64,000 nucleotides of DNA, from positions 1 to 64,000 of the forward strand of contig CAVXNC010000018.1 in assembly GCA_963762865.1 (NCBI GenBank). The letters are read 5' to 3'. Source of the DNA: DATHAP01 sp963762865. GTDB lineage: Bacteria; Actinomycetota; Actinomycetes; JACCUZ01. Shown piece after piece: positions 41,306-48,685 of the stretch. The notes beneath the pieces were generated by a model. It had not been told where the DNA came from. It ran no database searches and saw nothing but the letters and a program-made list of their open reading frames with translations. Both the position numbers and the translations under genes were made by a program. Each line of letters begins with the position of its first letter. Within the stretch, counting starts at the first letter, position 1.

Positions 41306-41366
41306 GGGCAGCACTGTGGCACGCCCGCAGGAGACAGCGACCGCCCCGTGGGCCAGAATCCCCGGT

Positions 41367-42521
41367 ATGTCCACCCCAGCCGACGCCGCTGCCCAGACCC
41401 CCGCAGCCGCGACCGCCGCCCCGACGGCCGACGTCGTCTTCAAGCCCGGTCTGGAAGGCGTGGTCGCCTTCGAGACCGAGATCGCCGAGCCCGACAAGGA
41501 AGGCGGCTCGCTGCGCTACCGCGGCGTGGACATCGAGGACCTGGTCGGACAGGTGTCCTTCGGCAACGTGTGGGGGCTGCTGGTCGACAACGAGTTCAAC
41601 CCGGGCCTGCCGCCTGCCGAGCCCTTCCCGCTGCCGGTGCACTCCGGCGACGTGCGGGTCGACGTGCAGAGCGCGCTGGCGATGCTCGCGCCGGCGTGGG
41701 GCTTCCGGCAGCTGCTGGACATCGAGCCCGAGGAGGCCCGCGACAACCTGGCGCGCGCGTCGGTGATGGCGCTGTCCTTCGTCGCGCAGTCGGCCCGCGG
41801 CATCGGGCTGCCGATGGTGCCGCAGTCCGAGATCGACAAGGCGGCCACGATCGTGGAGCGCTTCATGATCCGCTGGCGCGGCGAGCCGGACCCGCGGCAC
41901 GTGCAGGCGGTCGACGCCTACTGGACCTCGGCGGCCGAGCACGGCATGAACGCGTCCACCTTCACCGCGCGGGTGATCGCGTCAACGGGAGCCGACGTCG
42001 CGGCCTGCCTGTCCGGCGCGGTCGGCGCCATGTCCGGCCCGCTGCACGGCGGGGCGCCGTCGCGGGTGCTGCACATGCTCGACGGCGTGGACAAGTCCGG
42101 CGACGCGGCGGCCTACGTGCGCGGCGTGCTCGACCGCGGCGAGCGGCTGATGGGCTTCGGTCACCGGGTCTACCGGGCGCAGGACCCGCGCGCCCGGGTG
42201 CTGCGACGGACCGCCAAGGAGCTGGCGGCGCCGCGCTACGAGGTGGCCGCGGCGCTCGAGACCGCGGCGCTCGAGGAGCTGCGCGCTCGCCGGCCGGACC
42301 GAGTGCTGGAGACCAACGTCGAGTTCTGGGCGGCCGTGGTCCTGGACTTCGCCGAGGTGCCGCCGCACATGTTCACGCCGATGTTCTCCTGCGCGCGCAC
42401 CGCGGGCTGGTCCGCGCACGTGCTGGAGCAGAAGCGCACCGGCCGGTTGATCCGGCCGTCCGCGCGCTACGTCGGCGAGGGGCCGCGCAAGCCCGCCGAC
42501 GTGGTCGGCTACCCGGCCTGA
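41367..42521 (+). CDS. Citrate synthase (second actinobacterial type)
   Basis: The 384-residue protein condenses oxaloacetate and acetyl-CoA in the citric acid cycle. Active-site regions are SGAVGAMSGPLHGGAPSRVL (His near residue 228), MGFGHRVYRAQDPRARVL and the Asp-containing VVLDFAEVPPHMFTPMFSCA, then GWSAHVLEQKRTGRLIRPSA. Its length and sequence place it with the actinobacterial CitA-type enzymes divergent from pdxH, and it may also use 2-methylcitrate substrates. The N-terminus has an Ala/Thr-rich extension (about 25 residues). The ATG at 41367 lacks a strong ribosome site. Confidence 0.92.
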   Translation: MSTPADAAAQTPAAATAAPTADVVFKPGLEGVVAFETEIAEPDKEGGSLRYRGVDIEDLVGQVSFGNVWGLLVDNEFNPGLPPAEPFPLPVHSGDVRVDVQSALAMLAPAWGFRQLLDIEPEEARDNLARASVMALSFVAQSARGIGLPMVPQSEIDKAATIVERFMIRWRGEPDPRHVQAVDAYWTSAAEHGMNASTFTARVIASTGADVAACLSGAVGAMSGPLHGGAPSRVLHMLDGVDKSGDAAAYVRGVLDRGERLMGFGHRVYRAQDPRARVLRRTAKELAAPRYEVAAALETAALEELRARRPDRVLETNVEFWAAVVLDFAEVPPHMFTPMFSCARTAGWSAHVLEQKRTGRLIRPSARYVGEGPRKPADVVGYPA

Positions 42522-42536
42522 CCTAGGGTTGGGTGG

Positions 42537-43670
42537 GTGAGCGAGCACGCGACCGACATCACCGTCCCGGACCACCTCAAGCCCGCGGACGGCCGCTTCG
42601 GCTCCGGGCCGTCGAAGGTCCGGCCCGAGGCGATGGCCGCTCTCGCCGCCACCGGTGCGACGTACCTCGGAACCTCGCACCGCCAGCGCACCGTCAAGGA
42701 CGTGGTCGGCCGCGTGCGGTCCGGGCTGGGCGAGCTCTTCGCGCTCCCCGACGGCTACGAGGTCGTCCTTGGCAACGGCGGCACGACCGCCTTCTGGGAC
42801 ATCGCGGTGCTGAACCTGGTGCGCGAGCGCTCGGAGCACCTGGTCTTCGGCGAGTTCTCCTCGAAGTTCGCCGCGGCCGCCACGGCGGCGCCGTTCCTCA
42901 CCGACCCGGTCGTCGTCGAGAGCGAGCCCGGCAGCCACCCGCACGCCCGCGCCGAGGCCGGCGTCGACGCCTACGCCTTCACGCACAACGAGACCTCGAC
43001 CGGCGTCGCGATGGACCTCCGTCGCGTCGACGGCGCCGACGAGGGCGCACTCATGCTCGTCGACGCGACGTCCGGTGCCGGCGGCCTCCCGGTCGACGTC
43101 TCGGAGACCGACGTCTACTACTTCGCCCCGCAGAAGTCCTTCGCCTCGGAGGGCGGCCTGTGGCTGGCGCTCATGTCGCCGGCCGCGATCCAGCGGGTCG
43201 CCGACGTGCAGGCGACGGGTCGGTGGGTGCCGGCCTTCAGCGACCTGCAGATCGCGATCGACAACTCCCGGCTCGACCAGACCTACAACACTCCCGCGCT
43301 CGTCACGCTCTTCCTGCTCGCCGAGCAGCTCGACTGGTTCAACGCGCAGGGCGGCCTGTCGTGGACGACCGAGCGAACTGCTGACTCGTCGCGCCGGCTC
43401 TACACCTGGGCCGACAAGAGCGACTACGCGACGCCCTTCGTGACCGACCCGGCGATGCGCTCGGCCGTCGTCGGGACGATCGACTTCGACGACTCGGTCG
43501 ACGCCGCCGCGGTCGCACAGGTGTTGCGGGCCAACGGGATCGTCGACACCGAGCCCTATCGCAAGCTCGGCCGCAACCAGTTGCGGATCGCGATGTTCCC
43601 GGCCGTCGAGCCCGACGACGTCGAGGCGCTGACAGCGTGCATCGACCACGTCGTGGCCCAGCTCGCCTGA
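42537..43670 (+). CDS. serC: Phosphoserine aminotransferase
   Basis: SerC makes 3-phosphoserine from 3-phosphohydroxypyruvate and glutamate in serine synthesis and also acts in PLP synthesis. The 377-residue protein is of the actinobacterial type. FGSGPSKVRPEAMAALAATG opens it. The PLP lysine lies in YYFAPQKSFASEGGLWLALM (about residue 198), and VDATSGAGGLPVDV and YRKLGRNQLRIAMFPAVEPD are conserved. The GTG start is 16 bp after citrate synthase and likely shares its message. PdxH nearby makes the cofactor, a reasonable functional group. Confidence 0.94.
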   Translation: MSEHATDITVPDHLKPADGRFGSGPSKVRPEAMAALAATGATYLGTSHRQRTVKDVVGRVRSGLGELFALPDGYEVVLGNGGTTAFWDIAVLNLVRERSEHLVFGEFSSKFAAAATAAPFLTDPVVVESEPGSHPHARAEAGVDAYAFTHNETSTGVAMDLRRVDGADEGALMLVDATSGAGGLPVDVSETDVYYFAPQKSFASEGGLWLALMSPAAIQRVADVQATGRWVPAFSDLQIAIDNSRLDQTYNTPALVTLFLLAEQLDWFNAQGGLSWTTERTADSSRRLYTWADKSDYATPFVTDPAMRSAVVGTIDFDDSVDAAAVAQVLRANGIVDTEPYRKLGRNQLRIAMFPAVEPDDVEALTACIDHVVAQLA

Positions 43671-43672
43671 CC

Positions 43673-44842
43673 ATGCTGGGTGGCCGACCCGTGGGGCTGG
43701 AGCGCGACCGGCTCACCTGGCTGACCTACCTCCAGCTCGGCTGCTTCGGCTACTTCCTCTACGGCTTCGGTCCGTCGTTGAGCCTGCTCCGCGACGAGCA
43801 GGGCACCAGCAGGGCGGTGGCCGGGCTGCATGGGACGGCGCTCGCCGTGGGTTCGCTCCTCGCCGCTCTGGTGGCTGCGCGCCTCGTCGGTCGCTTCGGT
43901 CGTACGGCGCTCGTCTGGTCCGGGCTCGCCACCCTCTGCGCGGGGATCGCGCTCTTCACCGCCACCACCGCCCTTCCCGCGACCCTCTCGGGTGCCTTGG
44001 TCGGGGCCTTCGGCGGCTCGTTCGTGGTGATGCTGAGCTCCACGGTGCTCATCGACCGGCACGGCGACGGCGGCCCGTCGGCGGTCGCGGAGGCCAACGC
44101 GCTCGCTGCTGGAGTGGGTACCGTCGCGCCGCTCGTGGTCGGCGCGTCGGTCGCGCTGGGGCTGGGCTGGCGGCCGGCGATGCTGTTGCTGCTGCCCGTC
44201 GTCGCCGCGCTGGCGGTTGCCGGGCGCGGGGTGCGGGCGCCGCGGCCGGCGAGTCACGGCGAGGAAAAGGGCGGCCGGCTGCCCCGGAAGTACTGGATCA
44301 GCTGGATGGTCGTCACGGCGGGCATCGCCGTGGAGTTCTGCCTGGTGCTGTGGACCGCCGACGTCATGCGGGAGCGGATGGGGCTGTCGCCGGGGCCGGC
44401 GGCGGCCTGCGTGACCGCGGTCGTCGGCGGCATGTGCGCCGGGCGGGTGGTCGGCGGCCGGCTGGCGCTGCGCTATCCGCTCGACCGGCTGCTCCACTCG
44501 GCCATCGTTCTCACGACGGCCGGCTTCGCGGTCTTCTGGCTGACGACGAGCGTCTGGCTGGCGCTGCCTGCGCTGCTCGCGTGCGGTCTGGGGATCGCGC
44601 TGTTCTACCCCCTGGGTGTCGCCCGGGCGATCAACGCCTCGGAGGGCCGGCCGGACCACGCCAGCGCCCGAGCCGGCGTCGGCGCGGCGCTGGCGAGCGG
44701 GATCGGGCCCTTCGTGCTCGGCGCCCTGGCCGACCTGGTCGGCCTGCACCTCGCGCTGCTCGTGGTGCCCGTGCTGCTCGCGGTGGCCGCGCTCGGCCTG
44801 CGGCTCGGCCGGGTGGACACCCGCGTCGCCGCCGTCGGCTGA
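43673..44842 (+). CDS. Major facilitator superfamily transporter, 12 helices
   Basis: This is a 389-residue membrane protein with about 12 helices. The loop 2-3 motif is weak (ARLVGRFGRTALVWSG). EKGGRLPRKYWISWMVVTAG marks the central loop between the two halves; GFAVFWLTTSVWLALPAL and GVGAALASGIGPFVLGALAD are late helices. It starts 3 bp after serC, so it is in the same operon. Substrate unknown; there is no drug-specific motif. A hairpin follows. Confidence 0.85.
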   Translation: MLGGRPVGLERDRLTWLTYLQLGCFGYFLYGFGPSLSLLRDEQGTSRAVAGLHGTALAVGSLLAALVAARLVGRFGRTALVWSGLATLCAGIALFTATTALPATLSGALVGAFGGSFVVMLSSTVLIDRHGDGGPSAVAEANALAAGVGTVAPLVVGASVALGLGWRPAMLLLLPVVAALAVAGRGVRAPRPASHGEEKGGRLPRKYWISWMVVTAGIAVEFCLVLWTADVMRERMGLSPGPAAACVTAVVGGMCAGRVVGGRLALRYPLDRLLHSAIVLTTAGFAVFWLTTSVWLALPALLACGLGIALFYPLGVARAINASEGRPDHASARAGVGAALASGIGPFVLGALADLVGLHLALLVVPVLLAVAALGLRLGRVDTRVAAVG

Positions 44843-44851
44843 CCCCCCAGC

Positions 44852-44906
44852 CATGATCGTGAGGGAAACCAGATCCCCTCCGAGCCCGGTTCCCCTCACG
44901 ATCATG
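44852..44906. terminator. Bidirectional hairpin, 19-bp arms
   Basis: CATGATCGTGAGGGAAACC pairs with GGTTCCCCTCACGATCATG with one mismatch around a 17-nt loop. It sits between the convergent MFS and VOC genes and is best read as a shared terminator. The ATGATCGTGAGG arm may belong to a genomic repeat family. Confidence 0.8.
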
Positions 44907-44919
44907 AGTCGACAGCGGC

Positions 44920-45360
44920 TCAGGCGGGCGCCGCGAAGATCTCCAGCGAGATGCCGTCAGGGTCCTTCACGGCGAGGCCCGAGCCGTAGTGCGCGTCGAC
45001 CACGGTTCCTGTCTCGACGCCGAGCGCCGTGAGCCGCTCTCGCCAGGCGTCGAGAGTGGGCCGGTCCGGGGACAGGAACGCGACGTGGTCCAGCCCGGGA
45101 CGCCGCGGGTCGAAGGAGTCGTCGCGCGCCCCCTCGGGGAACTGGTGCAGTCCGAGGAGGGTGGCTCCGACCGCGAAGACCACGTGACGGAACGGACCGG
45201 TGTCCTCGTCGAGAACCGGCGCGGCTCCGATGAGCTCGCGGTACCAGGGAACGCTCACAGCCAGGTCGCGTACGGTCAGCGCAACGTGGGTGATCGGACC
45301 GAGCGTGAGTGCCGGGTATCCGGGTTGGCCGTCAGTGAGACGGGTGTCGATGGTCGACAT
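44920..45360 (-). CDS. VOC-family protein (glyoxalase/dioxygenase fold)
   Basis: The 146-residue protein has one vicinal-oxygen-chelate domain. LGPITHVALTVRDLAVSVPW supplies the first metal His, RPGLDHVAFLSPDRPTLDAW the second, and KDPDGISLEIFAAPA the Glu. The metal set is that of glyoxalase I and extradiol-type enzymes; many stand-alone members are resistance or isomerase proteins with unknown substrates. It is 45 bp from the secreted protein gene on the same strand. Confidence 0.9.
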   Translation of the reverse strand: MSTIDTRLTDGQPGYPALTLGPITHVALTVRDLAVSVPWYRELIGAAPVLDEDTGPFRHVVFAVGATLLGLHQFPEGARDDSFDPRRPGLDHVAFLSPDRPTLDAWRERLTALGVETGTVVDAHYGSGLAVKDPDGISLEIFAAPA

Positions 45361-45405
45361 GGTCGCTCCAGGGGTTGTGGGTGAACGGATGACGGAAGAA
45401 CGAGT

Positions 45406-46089
45406 TCAGGCTGGGTCGCCGTTGATGTGGAAGGGGATCCGCGCGATGTTGGATGCGACGCCTAGCGCCTGGAGGTCGCGCCGGTCGACACGGCCGTCGC
45501 CGTTGGCGTCGGTGACGACGTCGGGCGCGTCGTTGTAGACCCCGTCCTCGTTGCGGTCCTCGATCACGGCCACGGTGAGCACCGTGTCGACGCCGCTGCC
45601 GGCGACCGGGGCGCCGACCAGCCAGGTGTCCCACAGTGCTGTCTCGTCAGCGTTCCGGTCGGTGACGCCGGTGAGGTTGAAGAGCCCGGCGAGGTTTGTG
45701 CCCGGCCCGGAGAATCCAGGCAGCTGGGCCGTGGTCGTGCTTGTCAGCACGACCAGGCCGGGCATCTTGTCGTCGTGCCCGGTGCCGAACAGGCCCGGTG
45801 CAGGGGGGATGTTGTTGTGCCCCGCCGGGCCGGTCAGCTGCAGCCCGTTGAAGCCGGTGGCCGCGAGCGGGGTCGCATCGAAGGCGACCTCCAGGTCGAT
45901 GAACCAGCCGGCGCCCGCTATGCCGGCGTTGCTCCCCCGCTGCGGGGCGACGACGGTGACGTGCACCGGATCGTCCGGGTTCGAGCCTCCTTCGGCGTCG
46001 GCCTCCGGCGCGGCGAGGAACAGGCCGCTCGCGGCGGTGGCGATGGCGGTCGCGATGGCAGCGGTGGCGGCACGAGCTGTTCTGGTCAT
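45406..46089 (-). CDS. Secreted protein with Ca-binding (EF-hand/dockerin-like) loops
   Basis: The 227-residue precursor has an Ala/Thr-rich signal peptide (ATAAIATAIATAASGLFLAAP). The body is a beta-rich domain (DDPVHVTVVAPQRGSNAGIA, GWFIDLEVAFDATPLAATGF) with no named family. Near the end, DRNEDGVYNDAPDVV and DANGDGRVDRRDLQALG are two DxNxDG-type calcium loops. A role in adhesion or matrix binding is possible. The gene is divergent from the ECF sigma factor at 46256, which may control it, but no such site is proven. Confidence 0.75.
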   Translation of the reverse strand: MTRTARAATAAIATAIATAASGLFLAAPEADAEGGSNPDDPVHVTVVAPQRGSNAGIAGAGWFIDLEVAFDATPLAATGFNGLQLTGPAGHNNIPPAPGLFGTGHDDKMPGLVVLTSTTTAQLPGFSGPGTNLAGLFNLTGVTDRNADETALWDTWLVGAPVAGSGVDTVLTVAVIEDRNEDGVYNDAPDVVTDANGDGRVDRRDLQALGVASNIARIPFHINGDPA

Positions 46090-46255
46090 GGGTCTCTCTC
46101 TTCCAGTCGGTGGTGGTGCCGACTTGGTACGAGGTCGCCGGCCGGTCGGTTCAACGCCGATGTGAAGACGGACGGTCGGCCAGGACGCGAACTCCGACCG
46201 GCGGTGGCGCAGCCCTGAACCGGATGGTCTGCTGTGTCGTGTAGGGAGCGTGGCG

Positions 46256-46771
46256 ATGACCGCAGCCGACCGGGACGAGCAGCTGCTGCGCGCTCTCTAC
46301 GACCGCTACGCCGCCTCGCTGTGGTGGTTCGTCCTGCGCCTGACCGGCGGAGACCGGGCGCGCTCGCACGATGTCGTGCAGGAGACGATGCTGCGGGCCT
46401 GGCGGCATCCGTCCGTGATGGCGGAGCAGCACCGGTCGGCCCGGTCCTGGCTGTTCACCGTGGCCCAGCGCATCGTGATCGACGAGTGGCGCAGCGCCCG
46501 CGCGCGGAACGAGCTGACGGTCGACGAGCCTCCGGAGCAGCTGCAGGCGGATCAGGTGGACTCGATGCTGGACACCTGGATCATGGCGGAGGCCCTGGAC
46601 CGCCTGACTCCCGACCACCGGGAGGTCATCGTCGAGTGCTACTACCGGGGTCGCTCCACCGCCGAGGCCGCCGAGGTGCTCCACATCCCCGTCGGGACGG
46701 TCAAGTCACGCACGCACTACGCGCTCCGCGCGCTGCGACTCACGATGCAGGAGATGGGGGTGACGGCATGA
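46256..46771 (+). CDS. ECF-type sigma factor (SigK/SigL-like)
   Basis: The 171-residue protein is a compact ECF sigma factor. Region 2 contains LYDRYAASLWWFVLRLTGGD, DVVQETMLRAWRHPSVMAEQ and SWLFTVAQRIVIDEWRSARA. Region 4 is LDRLTPDHREVIVECYYRGR and AAEVLHIPVGTVKSRTHYAL. The sequence is closest to the SigK/SigL group of actinobacteria, whose anti-sigma factors have a zinc motif, as here. The ATG at 46256 has GGGAG seven bases upstream; a GTG at 46250 is possible. It overlaps the anti-sigma gene by 4 bp. Confidence 0.92.
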   Translation: MTAADRDEQLLRALYDRYAASLWWFVLRLTGGDRARSHDVVQETMLRAWRHPSVMAEQHRSARSWLFTVAQRIVIDEWRSARARNELTVDEPPEQLQADQVDSMLDTWIMAEALDRLTPDHREVIVECYYRGRSTAEAAEVLHIPVGTVKSRTHYALRALRLTMQEMGVTA

Positions 46772-47475
46772 CCGACGACGTCGACCCGTTCCTCGAGTAC
46801 GACGCGGCCTACGTGATGGGTGCGCTGAGCCCGGCGGAGCGACACGCCTTCGAGGCACACCTGGCCGACTGTCCGAGGTGCGCCCAGGCGGTCGCGGAGC
46901 TGGCGGGCCTGCCCGCGATGCTGGATCGCGTCCCGCTGGAGCGGGTTCTGCAGCCCGGGGCGGACCACGACCCGCCTCCTGACCTCCTGCTCGGCAGCCT
47001 GATCAAGGCTGCCCGGGCGCAGCGCCGCCGCGAGTCGCTGCGGCTCGTGGCGGTCGGTGCCGTTGCTGCCGCGGTGGTCGCCGTTGCCGTCGCGGTCGGC
47101 GTCGGCGTCTCGCGGGACGAACCGGAGCGACCGGGCGCGACGGTGGCGATGTCGGCTGTCCGGCCGGTCCCCGTCACCGGCACGCTGCACATGACCCGGG
47201 CCGACTGGGGAACCAGCGTCTCGCTGGTCTGCCGATGGGTCGGCCCCACCGCGGGAACGGACGCCGACGCGCGGAAGACCTACCGGCTGGTCGCCGTGCC
47301 GCGCGACGGCAGTGAGTCGCAGACGCTCGCGCAGTGGTCGGTGCTGCCTGGTCAGGACGCGACCGTCGAGGGGAGCACCGACCTGACCATCGACCGCATC
47401 GCGCGGATCGAGCTGCGAGCCGGGAACGACATCGTGCTGCTCCGGGCGGGACCCGGACGGATCCAGACCTCGTAG
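46768..47475 (+). CDS. Anti-sigma factor with zinc-finger (RskA/RslA-like)
   Basis: The 235-residue membrane protein holds its sigma factor inactive until a signal breaks it. The N-terminal ZAS domain has YVMGALSPAERHAFEAHLAD followed by CPRCAQ, giving the HxxxCxxC zinc motif (residues about 31-38). One helix spans VAVGAVAAAVVAVAVAVGVG (about residues 92-111). The outside part (RPVPVTGTLHMTRADWGTSV, TYRLVAVPRDGSESQ) is the RskA_C type. It overlaps the sigma gene with ATGA. Targets and the trigger (redox or proteolysis) cannot be told. Confidence 0.92.
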   Translation: MTDDVDPFLEYDAAYVMGALSPAERHAFEAHLADCPRCAQAVAELAGLPAMLDRVPLERVLQPGADHDPPPDLLLGSLIKAARAQRRRESLRLVAVGAVAAAVVAVAVAVGVGVSRDEPERPGATVAMSAVRPVPVTGTLHMTRADWGTSVSLVCRWVGPTAGTDADARKTYRLVAVPRDGSESQTLAQWSVLPGQDATVEGSTDLTIDRIARIELRAGNDIVLLRAGPGRIQTS

Positions 47476-47498
47476 CCGGCGGGAGGTCGCCCGGCCGG

Positions 47499-48140
47499 TC
47501 AGGTGGTTCGGGCGGACAGGTGGGCGCGCGCGGCCGCGACGACGGCGCGGGGGTCGTCGGCGTGCAGCCGCACCCGGGTCACCGTGACCGGCCCGCGAGA
47601 GAGCTGCACGGTCAGCGGCTCGTCGAGCACCACGTCGACGGCGGTCTGGCTGCCGATGACGACGTGCAGCACGGCACCGGCGGAGGCGTCGACGACCTGC
47701 ACCGACCGCTGGCTCGGCAGATCGCGACGGTGCGCGCTCACCGAGCGCACCACGTCCCATGGCACGGCGACGTCGAGGTGCGCGCCGTAGCGGACCCGCA
47801 GGCCGTCGGCCGTGACCAGGTGCGGGTAGACGTGCAGGCTGGCCAGCAACCCGAGCATCCAGAGCAGTCCCCACACCCCGATGACGAGCGACGCCACCTG
47901 CGCCGCGTGCCACGGCAGCAGGACGTGCGCGACCAGGGTCTCCACGGCGGAGAGCACGATGAAGACCCAGAAGAGCGGGGTCACCATCCGCGCGTAGCCG
48001 AAGGGCTCGGCGCCGGAGGCCACGCCGGAGGGCCGGCGGGCGATCCACCGGGCGAGGCTGCGCCAGATCCCGATCTCGAAGGCGATGCCCCGCCGTGCCA
48101 GGGCCAGGGCCCGCGACCGGGATCGAGGGCGCGGCGTCAT
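47499..48140 (-). CDS. Membrane protein with PH-like domain, unknown function
   Basis: The 213-residue protein has an Arg-rich N-terminus, two helices (TPLFWVFIVLSAVETLVAHV and AQVASLVIGVWGLLWMLGLL, about residues 54-100) and a C-terminal soluble part (VTADGLRVRYGAHLDVAVPW, VDVVLDEPLTVQLSRGPVT), reading like the bacterial PH domain of membrane proteins. It overlaps the MarR gene by 4 bp (ATGA), so both come from one message. The partner role is unknown; regulator plus membrane protein is a common simple unit. Confidence 0.75.
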   Translation of the reverse strand: MTPRPRSRSRALALARRGIAFEIGIWRSLARWIARRPSGVASGAEPFGYARMVTPLFWVFIVLSAVETLVAHVLLPWHAAQVASLVIGVWGLLWMLGLLASLHVYPHLVTADGLRVRYGAHLDVAVPWDVVRSVSAHRRDLPSQRSVQVVDASAGAVLHVVIGSQTAVDVVLDEPLTVQLSRGPVTVTRVRLHADDPRAVVAAARAHLSARTT

Positions 48141-48628
48141 GCTCGCCCGCCCGCGGGTGGCGGGAGGTGCTCACGCAGGGTCGTCAGCACGTCGTCCAGC
48201 CCTGCCACCAGACCGGCGAAGCGGCGCGGTGGCATCCGGCCGAAGAGGAGGTGGGCGAACTCCTGCTGACCGCGCTGCCACCTGCTGACCAGACGGCGTC
48301 CCCGCGGGGTGAAGGTCACGAGCGTGGCGCGCCGGTCGGTCGGGTGCGGCTCACGCGTGACGAAGCCGGTCTCCTCGAGCGCGTCGACCAGGCCGGTCAC
48401 GGTGCGCGGTGCGACCTGGAGAGCGTCGGCCAGCGCGCGCTGGGTGCTCGGACCGTGCTGACCGAGGTGCCACAGCAGCGGCGCGCGCGACGGGGTCACG
48501 CCGTCCTTGCCCAGGGACGAGGTCAGGTCATCGTTGAGCAGCACCGTGAGCTCCAACAGCTGCCCGAGTGCCGCGGCCTGCCTCGCCGCGGTCGCGTCAC
48601 CGGGAGAGGTCGTCCGACGGGTTGCCAT
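48137..48628 (-). CDS. MarR-family regulator
   Basis: The 163-residue protein is a winged-helix MarR. DDLTSSLGKDGVTPSRAPLL and ALADALQVAPRTVTGLVDAL form the recognition region, and EPHPTDRRATLVTFTPRGRR the wing. It has no Cys pair, so redox sensing is unlikely. It likely represses itself and the membrane-protein gene, which it overlaps, through the GTGAGT-N3-ACTCAC operator at 48632-48646, directly upstream of its ATG. The ligand is unknown. Confidence 0.92.
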   Translation of the reverse strand: MATRRTTSPGDATAARQAAALGQLLELTVLLNDDLTSSLGKDGVTPSRAPLLWHLGQHGPSTQRALADALQVAPRTVTGLVDALEETGFVTREPHPTDRRATLVTFTPRGRRLVSRWQRGQQEFAHLLFGRMPPRRFAGLVAGLDDVLTTLREHLPPPAGGRA

Positions 48629-48631
48629 ATC

Positions 48632-48646
48632 GTGAGTCTAACTCAC
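48632..48646. promoter_or_regulatory. Inverted repeat GTGAGT-cta-ACTCAC, probable MarR operator
   Basis: A perfect 6-bp dyad with a 3-bp spacer, extended by AT pairs outside, lies four bases before the marR start codon on the minus strand. It fits an autoregulatory site. Confidence 0.72.
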
Positions 48647-48685
48647 TATGTTGCTACCTCAGCACCTGGCACCTTCGCGGCGCTG

